A stretch of 64,000 nucleotides of DNA, taken from contig NZ_CP141214.1 in NCBI RefSeq assembly GCF_035610345.1, positions 714,230 through 778,229 on the forward strand, written 5' to 3'. A model generated the notes under the pieces. It was not told the DNA's origin and searched no databases. It saw only the letters and a program-made list of their open reading frames with translations. Position numbers and translations under genes: made by a program. The DNA comes from Sinorhizobium meliloti. Lineage in GTDB: Bacteria; Pseudomonadota; Alphaproteobacteria; Rhizobiales; Rhizobiaceae. Below, one piece after another: positions 43,325-54,986 of the stretch (positions are counted from its first letter, which is position 1; each line of letters starts with the position of its first letter).

Positions 43325-44740
43325 TCAGGAGATGACCGCACGGGGCTCGAGGAAGGCTTCCAGGCCGAAGACGCCGAATTCGCGGCCGAAGCCGGATTGC
43401 TTGAAGCCGCCAAAGGGTGCAAACGGCTCGTGCGGTGCGCCATTGATGATCACGCGACCTGCCTCGATGCGATCAGCAACGCGCTTTGCTCGTTCGAGGT
43501 CGGAAGAGAAGACATTGGCCTGCAGGCCGTAGTCGGTATCGTTGGCGATCGCGATCGCCTCTTGCTCGTCGCGATAGGAAAGGACGCAGAGCACCGGGCC
43601 GAAGATCTCCTCGCGGGCAATGCGCATGTCGTTGCGGACGCCGGAGAAGATGGTTGGACGAACGAACCAACCTCGCTCGAGGCCTTCGGGACGCCCTTCG
43701 CCCCCGATCACGAGAGTTGCACCTTCTTCCTGGCCGAGACGCAGGTAGGCTTGCACGCGGTTCCATTGCTTCTGGCTCACCAGCGGCCCGATCCGCACCT
43801 CGCGATCACCGGGATCACCGACCGTGAACACTTTTGCCGCCTCTTTCAGCCGTGCCTCGATCCCGTCGCGACGAGATTCGGGAACAAGGATGCGGGTACC
43901 GGCAATGCAGGCCTGTCCGCTATTGAGGAAGCCGGCAGCCAGAACCTGAGGGATCGCAACTTCGAGATCGGCATCGTCCAGGATGATGCTTGGGCTCTTG
44001 CCGCCAAGCTCCATGGTGACCCGCTTCATCGTCGCCGCGGCCGTCTGGGCGATGGCGCGACCCGTGACGGTAGAGCCCGTGAACGTGATCTTTGAAACAT
44101 CCCGGTTTGCGGTGAGCGCCGCACCGACGACAGCGCCGTAGCCGGTGACGATGTTGAACACCCCCTTCGAGAGAGCCGCTTCATGCAGGCATTCCGTGAT
44201 GACCTGCGTTTGGATGGCGCTCATCTCGGAAGGTTTGATGACCATCGTGCTGCCCGACGCAATCGCTGCCGACAGCTTTCCGCAGATGAAGCTATAATTG
44301 CTATTCCATGGTGTGATCGCCACCGCCACCCCCGAAGGCCGCATCTCCACGTCGGCGCGGCCGATGCGCCGCCGGAAATCGTAGCTCTCCAGTGTTTTCG
44401 CCATATCGAGGAACACATTTCCTGCTCGCCGCGCCGCAAAGTCGATGAAACTCGACGGCGCTCCGTATTCCACCCGCATGGCCTCCACGAGATCGCCCGC
44501 GCGCTCGGAGACTGCCGCATGCAAGCGCTTCAGCATGGTGATCCGTTCTTCCTTCGACGTATTGGAGAATCCGGGAAATGCGCGCCTGGCCGCCGCAACG
44601 GCGCGGTTCGCGTCTTCCTCATCCGCCAGGCGCACCTTTCCGATCTGTTCCTCGGTCGCCGGATTAAAGAGCGGGGCCCATTGCTCGCCGTGCGGTTCGA
44701 CGAAGCTGCCGTCGATGTAGACTCTGTCGATGATACGCAT
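43325..44740 (-). CDS. NAD(P)-dependent aldehyde dehydrogenase
   Basis: 471-aa ALDH superfamily enzyme. Cofactor region ITPWNSNYSFICGKLSAAIASG (~145), catalytic Glu in TMELGGKSPSIIL (~247) and catalytic Cys in NSGQACIAGTR (~280); C-terminal APFGGFKQSGFGRE. It oxidises an aldehyde to the acid; the substrate is unknown. Divergent from the LysR gene at 44839 with a ~100-bp gap that contains a repeated TCGGACA element, a plausible LysR site. Confidence 0.92.
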   Translation of the reverse strand: MRIIDRVYIDGSFVEPHGEQWAPLFNPATEEQIGKVRLADEEDANRAVAAARRAFPGFSNTSKEERITMLKRLHAAVSERAGDLVEAMRVEYGAPSSFIDFAARRAGNVFLDMAKTLESYDFRRRIGRADVEMRPSGVAVAITPWNSNYSFICGKLSAAIASGSTMVIKPSEMSAIQTQVITECLHEAALSKGVFNIVTGYGAVVGAALTANRDVSKITFTGSTVTGRAIAQTAAATMKRVTMELGGKSPSIILDDADLEVAIPQVLAAGFLNSGQACIAGTRILVPESRRDGIEARLKEAAKVFTVGDPGDREVRIGPLVSQKQWNRVQAYLRLGQEEGATLVIGGEGRPEGLERGWFVRPTIFSGVRNDMRIAREEIFGPVLCVLSYRDEQEAIAIANDTDYGLQANVFSSDLERAKRVADRIEAGRVIINGAPHEPFAPFGGFKQSGFGREFGVFGLEAFLEPRAVIS

Positions 44741-44838
44741 TGCCTCTCTCCTGTTGTGGCTTCACCAGGAAGATGGAATGCATTATCTGCTGCGGCTAGT
44801 CGGACAATATCGGACACGCTGGTGAGCTATATCGCACA

Positions 44839-45729
44839 ATGAGGGCAAGCTTGAGCGAATTGGAGGCGGTTGCCGCGGTTGCCCGCCATGGCGGCTTTCG
44901 CGCTGCCGCGCGCGAACTCGGCATGTCGTCATCGGCATTGAGCCATGCGATAGCAGCGCTGGAAGAGCGCCTGGCAGTCAGGCTGTTCAACCGCACGACG
45001 CGCAGCGTCGCGCTCTCTGCTGCAGGAGAACAATTCCTCTCTGAGATCGCACCGGCCCTGCAAACGATCGAGAATGCGATCGAGCATATCGGCGAGCATT
45101 CGAGTAGACCCTCGGGCAGGCTTCGGCTCAATATGGCGCCGGGAGCGGCACGCATGCTGCTGGAGCCGCTGCTGCTCGAATACGGCCGCCGCTATCCCGA
45201 GGTCGAGCTTGAGGTCGTGACGGAGAATGCGCTTGTCGATGTAATTGGTAAGGGTTTCGACGCCGGGGTACGACTTGCCGAGGCAATTTCGCCCGATATG
45301 GTGGCCATTCCGATCACCCGGACCCTCCGTTTCCTGGTTGTCGGATCGCCTGAATATTTCAAGGGACGTTCCAAGCCAGTCGTCCCGCTCGATCTGGTGC
45401 GGCATCGCTGCATCCAGATGCGCATGGCGAACGGCAGACTGTATCGCTGGGAGTTCGAGCGGCGGGGTGAAGCGCACGTGGTCGACGTTCCCGGCAATCT
45501 GACGCTCGATGCGACGGATCTTATCCTGGAGGCCGCCCTTTCGGGCGCTGGACTCGCTTATATCGGCGAATATTCGCTCGCTGCGCATATCGCTACCGGG
45601 CGCCTTGTTCCGGTGCTGGAAGAGTGGTGCCCCGCCTATCCCGGGCTCAGCCTCTATTTTTCGCAACGTCGTCACATGCCCGCCAAACTGCGCGCCTTCA
45701 TTGACCTGATCAGGGAACAAGCCGTTTGA
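44839..45729 (+). CDS. LysR-family transcriptional regulator
   Basis: 296 aa. Helix-turn-helix at 1-60 (GGFRAAARELGMSSSALSHAIAALEERLAVRLF) and LysR effector domain. It is divergent from the aldehyde dehydrogenase gene, which it probably regulates. It ends 120 bp before katG, same strand; that katG is regulated by it cannot be excluded, but it is not OxyR-like in the positions I can see. Confidence 0.9.
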   Translation: MRASLSELEAVAAVARHGGFRAAARELGMSSSALSHAIAALEERLAVRLFNRTTRSVALSAAGEQFLSEIAPALQTIENAIEHIGEHSSRPSGRLRLNMAPGAARMLLEPLLLEYGRRYPEVELEVVTENALVDVIGKGFDAGVRLAEAISPDMVAIPITRTLRFLVVGSPEYFKGRSKPVVPLDLVRHRCIQMRMANGRLYRWEFERRGEAHVVDVPGNLTLDATDLILEAALSGAGLAYIGEYSLAAHIATGRLVPVLEEWCPAYPGLSLYFSQRRHMPAKLRAFIDLIREQAV

Positions 45730-45741
45730 CCAATGGGGTAA

Positions 45742-48033
<2,292 letters not shown>

Positions 48034-48040
48034 TTGGCGA

Positions 48041-48072
48041 GGCCAGGACGTGGCTTGAACCATGTCCTGGCC
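48041..48072. terminator. Bidirectional terminator between katG and MFS gene
   Basis: Inverted repeat GGCCAGGACGTGG / CCATGTCCTGGCC, 13 bp with one G-U position, 6-base loop, between convergent genes. Confidence 0.75.
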
Positions 48073-48097
48073 TTCCCCCGGATCGTCGTGAAATGCG

Positions 48098-49300
48098 CTA
48101 ACCGTCTTCAGCTTCTTTCGCCGTGCTGCCGATCAGCGTCAGACACAGCAAAGCCAGCAGCGCAGCGAGGCTACTCGCCAAGGCTAGCGGCAACCAGCCT
48201 ATGTCGATGAAAGGAGCGGCGGCGGCGGTACCTCCGGCAGTGATCCCAAGTATAGCGGCAACGACCAATGCGGCGCCGCGTGAATGATCCCCTCTTGAGG
48301 CAAGGATTGCCTGGTGGAAACCGATTGGTCCCCGGATGCCGAACGCGCCGTTTGCGGTCATCCACAGGGGCACGAGCACAGTCAAACTGCGTCCGCCGAG
48401 GGATGTGTAGAGAAGGATCAGGAAGAAGCCAAGAACCACAGCTCCGGTACCGATCATGATCATGCGTCCGGTACCGAATCTTCGGGCAAGCGCATTGGAC
48501 GCGTTCGACGCCAGTATAAAAAGGGCGATGCCGAAAACTTGAAGGAGAATGAAGTCTCCGATCGTCATGCCCAATGCCCCTGTCATCACTGCGGGGGCGC
48601 CGAATACAAAGATGAGAATGCTGCCGAGGGAAAGCGCCTGGCTTAAGCCGTGCCGAAGAAAGTCGCGATTGCGGATGATCGACATATAGCTTCGGTGGAG
48701 CTCAAGAGCCTCGAGCCGGTCCGGAAGCGATTGACGGTAGGCCCAGCTGCCGATGGCGCAGAGAATTGCAAGTCCGGCCAGCATAAGGAAAGAAGTCTGC
48801 CATCCCCCCACCGCCATAAGATAGGCTCCGACGATGGGCGCAAGAGCCGGCGTCAAGGACTCGATGGAGCCGAGCCTGCCGAACATGGAAGGCGCCTTGT
48901 CCGCAGGATAAAGCCCGTGAATAAAGCCCGGCGCGAAAACCGCCGGGCCCGAGCCGAACGCGCCTTGCGCGAAACGCAAGACGACCAGCCATTCCAAGGT
49001 CGGCGCGTAGGCAGACAGAAGAGACGTGACGGCAAACAGGCCCAGCGACCAGACCAACAGCTTGCGGCGAGAGTACCTCGCCCCGAGTTCCCCGAAGGTA
49101 AGCAGTCCCACGAGCGTGCCCCCGGCATAGGCTGCGAGGACCATCTGCGCCAATGCCGCAGTCCCGCCGAATGCCGTCGGCATGGCCGGAATTGCAGGCA
49201 GCACCAAGTCAGTCCCCGCGATTCCGAGGACGGTGCCGAATGAGATCAGCAGGAACATGACGGTTGGCGAAGCATTCACGGACATACCCGCCCATAACAT
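48098..49300 (-). CDS. MFS drug-resistance-type transporter (Bcr/CflA-like)
   Basis: 400-aa inner-membrane protein with about 12 hydrophobic segments. Motif A-like GELGARYSRRKLLVWSLGLFA between segments 2 and 3 and the early DLVLPAIPAMPTAFG stretch are typical of the DHA1 Bcr/CflA multidrug subgroup. Likely an exporter of a small molecule by proton antiport. ATG 49285 (MSVNASP) is an alternative start. Convergent with katG. Confidence 0.87.
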   Translation of the reverse strand: MLWAGMSVNASPTVMFLLISFGTVLGIAGTDLVLPAIPAMPTAFGGTAALAQMVLAAYAGGTLVGLLTFGELGARYSRRKLLVWSLGLFAVTSLLSAYAPTLEWLVVLRFAQGAFGSGPAVFAPGFIHGLYPADKAPSMFGRLGSIESLTPALAPIVGAYLMAVGGWQTSFLMLAGLAILCAIGSWAYRQSLPDRLEALELHRSYMSIIRNRDFLRHGLSQALSLGSILIFVFGAPAVMTGALGMTIGDFILLQVFGIALFILASNASNALARRFGTGRMIMIGTGAVVLGFFLILLYTSLGGRSLTVLVPLWMTANGAFGIRGPIGFHQAILASRGDHSRGAALVVAAILGITAGGTAAAAPFIDIGWLPLALASSLAALLALLCLTLIGSTAKEAEDG

Positions 49301-49390
49301 GCAGACTTCGCTTAACCAATCGCACTTTGCTTATCGGTTTCACCACAAATCTTGATGGCCCAGGGCAGATGCTCCGTCCGAATCTGCGCT

Positions 49391-50068
49391 TCAGGGCAGC
49401 TGCAGCACGTCGGGGTGCTGCAGCGGTGCGTCCTTGATCCAGATCTCAGCGCCTTGGCGCCCAGTGATCGCTTCGAGCGCCTCTCCTGCGGGCAACCGGC
49501 CCCAACTCTGCGGCTCCAGTTGCTCACCCCTGGATGCGAGGCCGCCGGAAAGGACGAGGAACTCGAGCCCACGGCGATTTTCGACGCTGACGGCTGAACC
49601 CGGCAGCCAGGTTTCTATCGACACCCGCTCTTTTCCGTCGTCGAACAGGACGCGCGCTGCCTCGACCCCCTCGCGCAGCGGCGCCGATTCACCCTCTCCA
49701 GGGTAGCGAACGATTTGCGTGCCGTCGCCCTCACGATATTGCCAGAGCCGCACGAAGATCGTGCAGCCATCCTTCGAGGCAGGTATATGCGAGGTGCCGG
49801 GCGGATTGCGGAAATAGCTGCCCGCAGGATAGTCGCCGTGCTCGTCCTCAAACGTCCCTTCGAGCACGAGGATTTCCTCGCCGCCGCTATGGACGTGGCG
49901 TGGAAAGGCGCTGCCCGGCGCATAGCGAACGATCGAGGTTGCGCGCGCAACTTCGCCTCCGATACGGTAGAGCATGCGGCGATCCACCCCTGCGGCGGGG
50001 CTTGGAACCCAGTCGAGTTTAGCCGAATGGACGATTACGGGTTTCGTCAGGTCTTCATTGATGCGCAT
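49391..50068 (-). CDS. ChrR-like cupin-domain protein
   Basis: 225 aa with two cupin-type beta-barrel halves. The first carries the metal-binding sequence FPRHVHSGGEEILVLEGTFEDEHGDYPAGSY (~55-85), close to the C-terminal cupin of the ChrR anti-sigma factors. The N-terminal zinc anti-sigma domain of true ChrR is absent. Function unknown; it may bind a small ligand or metal. No partner sigma factor lies nearby. Confidence 0.75.
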   Translation of the reverse strand: MRINEDLTKPVIVHSAKLDWVPSPAAGVDRRMLYRIGGEVARATSIVRYAPGSAFPRHVHSGGEEILVLEGTFEDEHGDYPAGSYFRNPPGTSHIPASKDGCTIFVRLWQYREGDGTQIVRYPGEGESAPLREGVEAARVLFDDGKERVSIETWLPGSAVSVENRRGLEFLVLSGGLASRGEQLEPQSWGRLPAGEALEAITGRQGAEIWIKDAPLQHPDVLQLP

Positions 50069-50163
50069 CTGACCGGTCTCCCATTGCCACGACTATACGG
50101 AACTTCCCGTCACCGGACCTCATTTTTCTCAACAGTTCCGTGGCCCGCTTCAGCGGCATGGGA

Positions 50164-51462
50164 TCAGCGCTGCAGCACCGGGGGAACGTAGTCGCGTCCC
50201 ATGTCGATCGAGGCGGGACGCCCGGCGAGGAAAAGCTCGCCGACGCGCGGCGCGGTTTTCGCGATGACCTTGCCTGCCTTGATGACGAACAACCGGTTCG
50301 GTTTCAGCCTCAACGCCTCGGTCACGTCGGCGGCCTGAAGCACGACCAGGTCGGCATTGCAGCCGGTCTCGAGGCCGTAGCCTTCGAGCCCCATGGTCTT
50401 TGCCGAATTGACGGTGAGCGCGTCGAAGATCTTGCGCTTATCGTCAATGCCGGCCATCTGCGCGACATGGATCGCCATATGGCCGACCTCCAGCATGTCG
50501 CCGGAGCCCATCGAGTACCAGGGGTCCATGACGCAGTCGTGTCCGAAGGAGACGTTGAGGCCGGCCGCCATCAGCTCGCGCACCCGCGTCATGCCCCGCC
50601 GCTTCGGATAGGTGTCGTGACGGCCCTGAAGCATGATGTTGATCAGCGGATTGGGGATCACGTTGATCTCCGCCTCGGCCATCAGCGGGATGAGCTTCGA
50701 GACATAGTAGTTGTCCATCGAATGCATCGAGGTGAGATGCGAACCAGCCACGCGCCCCTTGAGCCCGAACCGCACCGTCTGGGCGGCGAGCGTCTCAATG
50801 TGGCGCGACAACGGATCGTCGGTTTCGTCACAATGCATGTCGACCGGCAGGCCGCGGTCGGCGGCGATCCGGCACAGCGCCTCGACGGAGCGGGCGCCGT
50901 CTTCCATCGTCCGCTCGAAGTGAGGAATGCCGCCAACGATGCCGATGCCCATATCAAGCGCCCGCTCGAGCGAGGCGACGCCGTCGGGCGCGCGGTAATA
51001 TCCGTCCTGTGGGAAGGCGACAAGCTGCAGTTCGATATAGGGTGCGACCTTTTCCTTGACCTCGAGCAGCGCTTCGGCCGTGACGAGGCGCGGATCGGAC
51101 GTGTCCACGTGGCTGCGAATATAGAGAAGGCCCTGGGTCACGGCGAGGTCGCAATAGCGAAGCGCTCGTTCGACGAGGGCTTCCTTCGTCAGCAGCGGCC
51201 GCAGCTCGCCCCAGAGCGCGATGCCCTCGAGCAGCGTGCCGGAGACGTTCATGCGCGGCAAACCGAGTGACAGCGTCGCATCCATGTGGAAATGGGGATC
51301 GCAGAAGGGAGGGCTGACCAGGCGGCCGGACGTGTCGATCTCCTCGCCGGCGGTCGCGGCTATCGACTTCTCGATGGCGGCGATCTTGCCGCCGGCAACG
51401 CCGATATCAAAGCCCTGCCGGCCGTCCGGCAGGTTCGCATTGCGGATGATCAGGTCGAACAT
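50164..51462 (-). CDS. CodA-like amidohydrolase, predicted 5-methylcytosine/cytosine-type deaminase
   Basis: 432 aa, amidohydrolase superfamily. Metal ligands DPHFHMD (~60), HCDETDD (~210), and SFGHDCVMDPWY (~307-317). The layout follows E. coli cytosine deaminase CodA, but the residue right after the metal-binding Asp, Asp-314 in CodA, is Cys310 here. Published work on CodA homologues links loss of that Asp to 5-methylcytosine deaminase activity. It is the last gene of the leftward import operon, 17 bp after the permease gene, so it acts on an imported base or related cyclic amide. Confidence 0.85.
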   Translation of the reverse strand: MFDLIIRNANLPDGRQGFDIGVAGGKIAAIEKSIAATAGEEIDTSGRLVSPPFCDPHFHMDATLSLGLPRMNVSGTLLEGIALWGELRPLLTKEALVERALRYCDLAVTQGLLYIRSHVDTSDPRLVTAEALLEVKEKVAPYIELQLVAFPQDGYYRAPDGVASLERALDMGIGIVGGIPHFERTMEDGARSVEALCRIAADRGLPVDMHCDETDDPLSRHIETLAAQTVRFGLKGRVAGSHLTSMHSMDNYYVSKLIPLMAEAEINVIPNPLINIMLQGRHDTYPKRRGMTRVRELMAAGLNVSFGHDCVMDPWYSMGSGDMLEVGHMAIHVAQMAGIDDKRKIFDALTVNSAKTMGLEGYGLETGCNADLVVLQAADVTEALRLKPNRLFVIKAGKVIAKTAPRVGELFLAGRPASIDMGRDYVPPVLQR

Positions 51463-51479
51463 GGGTCAGTCCTTCGGAT

Positions 51480-52424
51480 TTAGCGCTCGCCGCGCCGGTA
51501 GGGTTGCATCAGCGCCTGCGGAACGCGGGCGCGCCGGGCCATGAGCGCCAGCGCTGCGATCGACATCAGATAGGGGATCATCAGGAAGATCTGATAGGGG
51601 ACGACGCCGCTCAGCCGCGCCTGCAGGCGCAGCTGGAAGCCGTCGAACAGTGCAAACAGCAGCGCTCCGACGAGGGCGCGGCCCGGCCGCCAGGAGGCGA
51701 AGACGACGAGCGCTATGCAGATCCAGCCCCGCCCCTGCACCATGGTCGGGAAGAAGCTGTTGAAGGCCGAGAGCGTCAGGAAGGCGCCGCCGATGCCCAT
51801 CAGCGCGCTACCGACGACGACGGAACCAAAGCGGATCGCCATCGGGTTGATGCCTTGCGCCTCGGCGGCGTGCGGATTTTCCCCCGTCATGCGGATCGCC
51901 AGGCCTAGCGGCGTACGGAAAAGGATGTAGCCGAGCGCCAGCGCCAGCAGGATCGCCGCATAGGTCGGCGGCGTCTGCGTGAAGAGCGCCGGACCCAGGA
52001 AGGGGAGGGACGATAGCACCGGCACGTCGATCGGCTGGAACGGCTCGATCGTCGGCGGCGTACCCGCGACCGGTACCAGCAGACGGAAGACGTAGTAGCT
52101 GAAGCTCGAGGCGAAAAGCGTCACCCCGAGGCCGGACACATGCTGCGACAATCCGAGCGTGACCGTCAGGCCCGCATGCAAGAGGCCGAAGATCCCGCCG
52201 GAGAGACCCGCGACGAGAATGCCCGTCCACAGGTCGGCGCCGTTATAGACCGTAAGCCAGCCGATCATCGCGCCGAAAGTCATGATGCCCTCGATGCCGA
52301 GATTCAGGACGCCGGAGCGCTCGCACAGGAGCGCGCCGAGTGTGCCGAGGATCAGCGGCGTGGCGATGCGCAGGACGGCCGCCCAGAGGCCGGCGGAAGC
52401 GAAAATGTCGATGACGGCGTTCAT
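51480..52424 (-). CDS. ABC transporter permease (nucleoside/base type)
   Basis: 314-aa polytopic membrane protein of the BPD_transp_2 family (like YufQ/NupQ). The conserved ERSGVLNLGIEGIMTFGAM (~35) near segment 2 is diagnostic. The frame runs upstream to 53339, but that part is antisense-like noise; ATG 52424 overlaps the stop of the other permease (ATGA). Works with 52421-53491, the ATPase and the BMP-type binding protein. Confidence 0.92.
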   Translation of the reverse strand: MNAVIDIFASAGLWAAVLRIATPLILGTLGALLCERSGVLNLGIEGIMTFGAMIGWLTVYNGADLWTGILVAGLSGGIFGLLHAGLTVTLGLSQHVSGLGVTLFASSFSYYVFRLLVPVAGTPPTIEPFQPIDVPVLSSLPFLGPALFTQTPPTYAAILLALALGYILFRTPLGLAIRMTGENPHAAEAQGINPMAIRFGSVVVGSALMGIGGAFLTLSAFNSFFPTMVQGRGWICIALVVFASWRPGRALVGALLFALFDGFQLRLQARLSGVVPYQIFLMIPYLMSIAALALMARRARVPQALMQPYRRGER

Positions 52425-53491
52425 CGGCGAATCCTGTACTGGGTGAAGAAGACACCGGTCAGCATGCTGATCAGCGCCAAGGCCACCGTGACATCGGCTA
52501 TGTAGGAGGGGATACCCATGCTGCGGCTCATCCCGTCGGCCCCGACGAACATGACCGCCGTGAACAGGGCGGCAAGCACCACGCCCAGGGGGTGGAGATT
52601 GGCGAGCATGGCGACGACGATGCCGGAATAGCCGTAACCCGGCGACAGGTCCGTCGTCACATAGCCCTGCACGCCCATGACTTCGATAGCCCCCGCAAGG
52701 CCCGCGAGCCCGCCTGAAATGCAGGCCACCGTGACCAGGGTACGGCCGAGCGGCACGCCGGCGAAGACCGCCCCGGCCGGATTGAGGCCGGCTGCTCGCG
52801 ACTGCATGCCGAACACCGTGCGCGACTGAACGAGATGGACGGCGACGGCGAGGACGAGTGCGATCATCAGCCCGATATGGAGGCGGGATCGGGCGAAAAG
52901 CTTCGGCAGGACCGCCGCGTCGGCGACCGGTTGCGACTGCGGCCATCCGAAGCCCATCGGGTCCTTGAGCGGGCCGTCGATCAGCATGGAGACGAAGAGC
53001 ACGGCGACGAAATTGAGGAGAAGCGTGGTCACGACCTCGTCGACGGAAAAGCGCAGCCTCAGCCAAAGCGGCACGAGCAGCAGGACGATGCCGGCTGCTG
53101 CGCCGACGACGAGAAGCAGCGGAATCTGCAGCGGGGAGGGGAGACTGCCAAAAAGGTGCGAACTGGCCGCGGCGACGGCAATCGCTCCGAGATAGAACTG
53201 ACCCTCGGCGCCGATGTTCCAGAGCCTCGCGCGGAACGCGACCGCGGCGGCAAGGCCCGTTAGAATGAGCGGGCTTGCGCGGGTCAAGGTTTCGGTCGCC
53301 GAAAGCCGCGAGCCAAAGGCCCCGACGAGAATGCGCCAATAGGCCTCCATGACCGGGGCGCCGGCGATCGCGATGAGCAGGCCGGCCAACGCCAGCGCGC
53401 AGAGGATCGCAAGCACGGGCGTCGCGATCACCAGGGCGAGCGAACGATGTTCGCGTCGTTCAAAACGCATGCGGAACCTCGTGCTCTTCAT
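52421..53491 (-). CDS. ABC transporter permease (nucleoside/base type)
   Basis: 356-aa polytopic permease of the same family (like YufP/NupP). About nine hydrophobic segments; conserved LWNIGAEGQFYLGAI (~93) before the core. Its start overlaps the ATPase gene by ~30 bp, and its stop overlaps the second permease. Confidence 0.92.
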   Translation of the reverse strand: MKSTRFRMRFERREHRSLALVIATPVLAILCALALAGLLIAIAGAPVMEAYWRILVGAFGSRLSATETLTRASPLILTGLAAAVAFRARLWNIGAEGQFYLGAIAVAAASSHLFGSLPSPLQIPLLLVVGAAAGIVLLLVPLWLRLRFSVDEVVTTLLLNFVAVLFVSMLIDGPLKDPMGFGWPQSQPVADAAVLPKLFARSRLHIGLMIALVLAVAVHLVQSRTVFGMQSRAAGLNPAGAVFAGVPLGRTLVTVACISGGLAGLAGAIEVMGVQGYVTTDLSPGYGYSGIVVAMLANLHPLGVVLAALFTAVMFVGADGMSRSMGIPSYIADVTVALALISMLTGVFFTQYRIRR

Positions 53492-54986
53492 TCCATTCGC
53501 CGGCCATCATCAGGCCGAGTTTCGTGGCACTGGCGCTGTCGGCGGCGATTGGAGGCGAAAGCCGACCGTTGACGATGGCCTGAATTCGGTCGGCAAGCGC
53601 CATGACTTCTTCCAGGTCCTCGGAGATGAGGAGCACCGCGGTTCCCGCGCGCCGCGCTTCGAGCAGCCGCTCGTGCACCGCGGCGACAGCCCCCTCGTCG
53701 AGCCCGCGCGCCGGCTGCGCCGCAAGCAGGATGCGCGGTCGGTCGATCAGATTGCGCCCGAGGATGAGTTTCTGCATGTTGCCGCCCGAGAGCAGCCGCG
53801 TGCGTGTCGTCGGCCGGCCGCCGCGAACGTCGAAAGCATCGATGATCTGGCCGGCGAATGCCTGGCCGGACGGCCGATCGACGAGGCCGTAGCGCGAAAA
53901 TCGCGGCAGGCGCTCGAGAACGGCGTTCTCCCAAATGGCCATTTCGCCGATCGCGCCTTCCTTGTTGCGATCTTCCGGAATGCGGCCGATCCCCGCCCGG
54001 ACGGCGCCGTCAACCGTAAGGTCGCCGATCGGCTCGCCGAACAGCAGGAGTTCGCCCTTGTCGCGCCTGACCGTACCCGACAGGAGATGCGCCAGCGTCG
54101 TCTGGCCGTTGCCGGAAACTCCGATAATGCCGAGAATCTCGCCCGCGCGGAGGCTGAAATTGATGGACTTCAGCCGTTCCACCCCGTCGATGCTGACGCT
54201 CACATCCGCGACATCAAGCACCACCTCGCCGGGCGTCGAAGGCTCGCGCACCGGCCGGGCCACCTTGCGGCCGACCATCAGTTCGGCAAGCTCCGCCTTG
54301 TTCGTCTCTTTCGCAAGACGCTCGGCCACCTTGCGGCCGCCGCGCAGCACGACGATCCTATCGGCCGCAGCCATGACCTCGTCCAGCTTGTGCGAAATGA
54401 AGATCAGCGAAAGCCCTTCGCGCGCCATGTCCTTCAGTGTCGAGAACAGCCGCTCGGCCTCCAGATTCGTCAGCACCGCCGTCGGCTCGTCGAGCACCAG
54501 GATATGCGCATCGTTGTAGAGCGCCTTCAGGATCTCGACGCGCTGCTGCTCGCCGACCGAGAGGTCGCCGACGCGCGCGTCCGGCTCCACCGTCAGACCG
54601 AACCGCTGGCAAATGCCGCGCAGTTTCCGCCGCGCCGCGCCGGTGCCGGATCGCAGCTGATAGAGGCGTTCCGTGCCCGCCATGACGTTTTCCAGCACCG
54701 TCAGGTTGGGGGCGAGCGAGAAATGCTGATGCACCATGCCGATGCCTGCGCGGATCGCCGCGCGTGGCTTGCCCGGAGGCAGTTCGCGCCCCTCGACCAG
54801 CACCTTGCCGCTATCAGGCACATAATGGCCGAACAGGATGCTCATCAGCGTGGTCTTGCCGGCGCCGTTTTCGCCGAGGAGGGCGACGATCTCGCCCTTT
54901 CCGAGACTCAGCGAGATGTCGTCATTGGCGAGATTGTCGCCGAAGCGCTTGCTGACGCTGCAAATGTCGAGAATGGCTTGGCTCAT
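53460..54986 (-). CDS. ABC transporter ATP-binding protein with two ATPase domains
   Basis: 508 aa. First domain complete: Walker A GENGAGKTT (~38), signature LSVGEQQRV, Walker B LVLDEPTAVL. Second domain: Walker A GVSGNGQTT, without Lys, and LLSGGNMQK / LLAAQPARGLD in place of a normal signature and Walker B, as is usual for sugar/nucleoside transporters of the YufO/RbsA type. It powers the two permeases. The start overlaps the amidase stop. Confidence 0.93.
   Translation of the reverse strand: MSQAILDICSVSKRFGDNLANDDISLSLGKGEIVALLGENGAGKTTLMSILFGHYVPDSGKVLVEGRELPPGKPRAAIRAGIGMVHQHFSLAPNLTVLENVMAGTERLYQLRSGTGAARRKLRGICQRFGLTVEPDARVGDLSVGEQQRVEILKALYNDAHILVLDEPTAVLTNLEAERLFSTLKDMAREGLSLIFISHKLDEVMAAADRIVVLRGGRKVAERLAKETNKAELAELMVGRKVARPVREPSTPGEVVLDVADVSVSIDGVERLKSINFSLRAGEILGIIGVSGNGQTTLAHLLSGTVRRDKGELLLFGEPIGDLTVDGAVRAGIGRIPEDRNKEGAIGEMAIWENAVLERLPRFSRYGLVDRPSGQAFAGQIIDAFDVRGGRPTTRTRLLSGGNMQKLILGRNLIDRPRILLAAQPARGLDEGAVAAVHERLLEARRAGTAVLLISEDLEEVMALADRIQAIVNGRLSPPIAADSASATKLGLMMAGEWNEEHEVPHAF

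Noticed and set aside
52425..53339. Upstream extension of the permease frame (minus strand, open to 53339)
   Set aside because: Arg/Gly-rich sequence overlapping the other permease in a different frame; the true start is the ATG at 52424.
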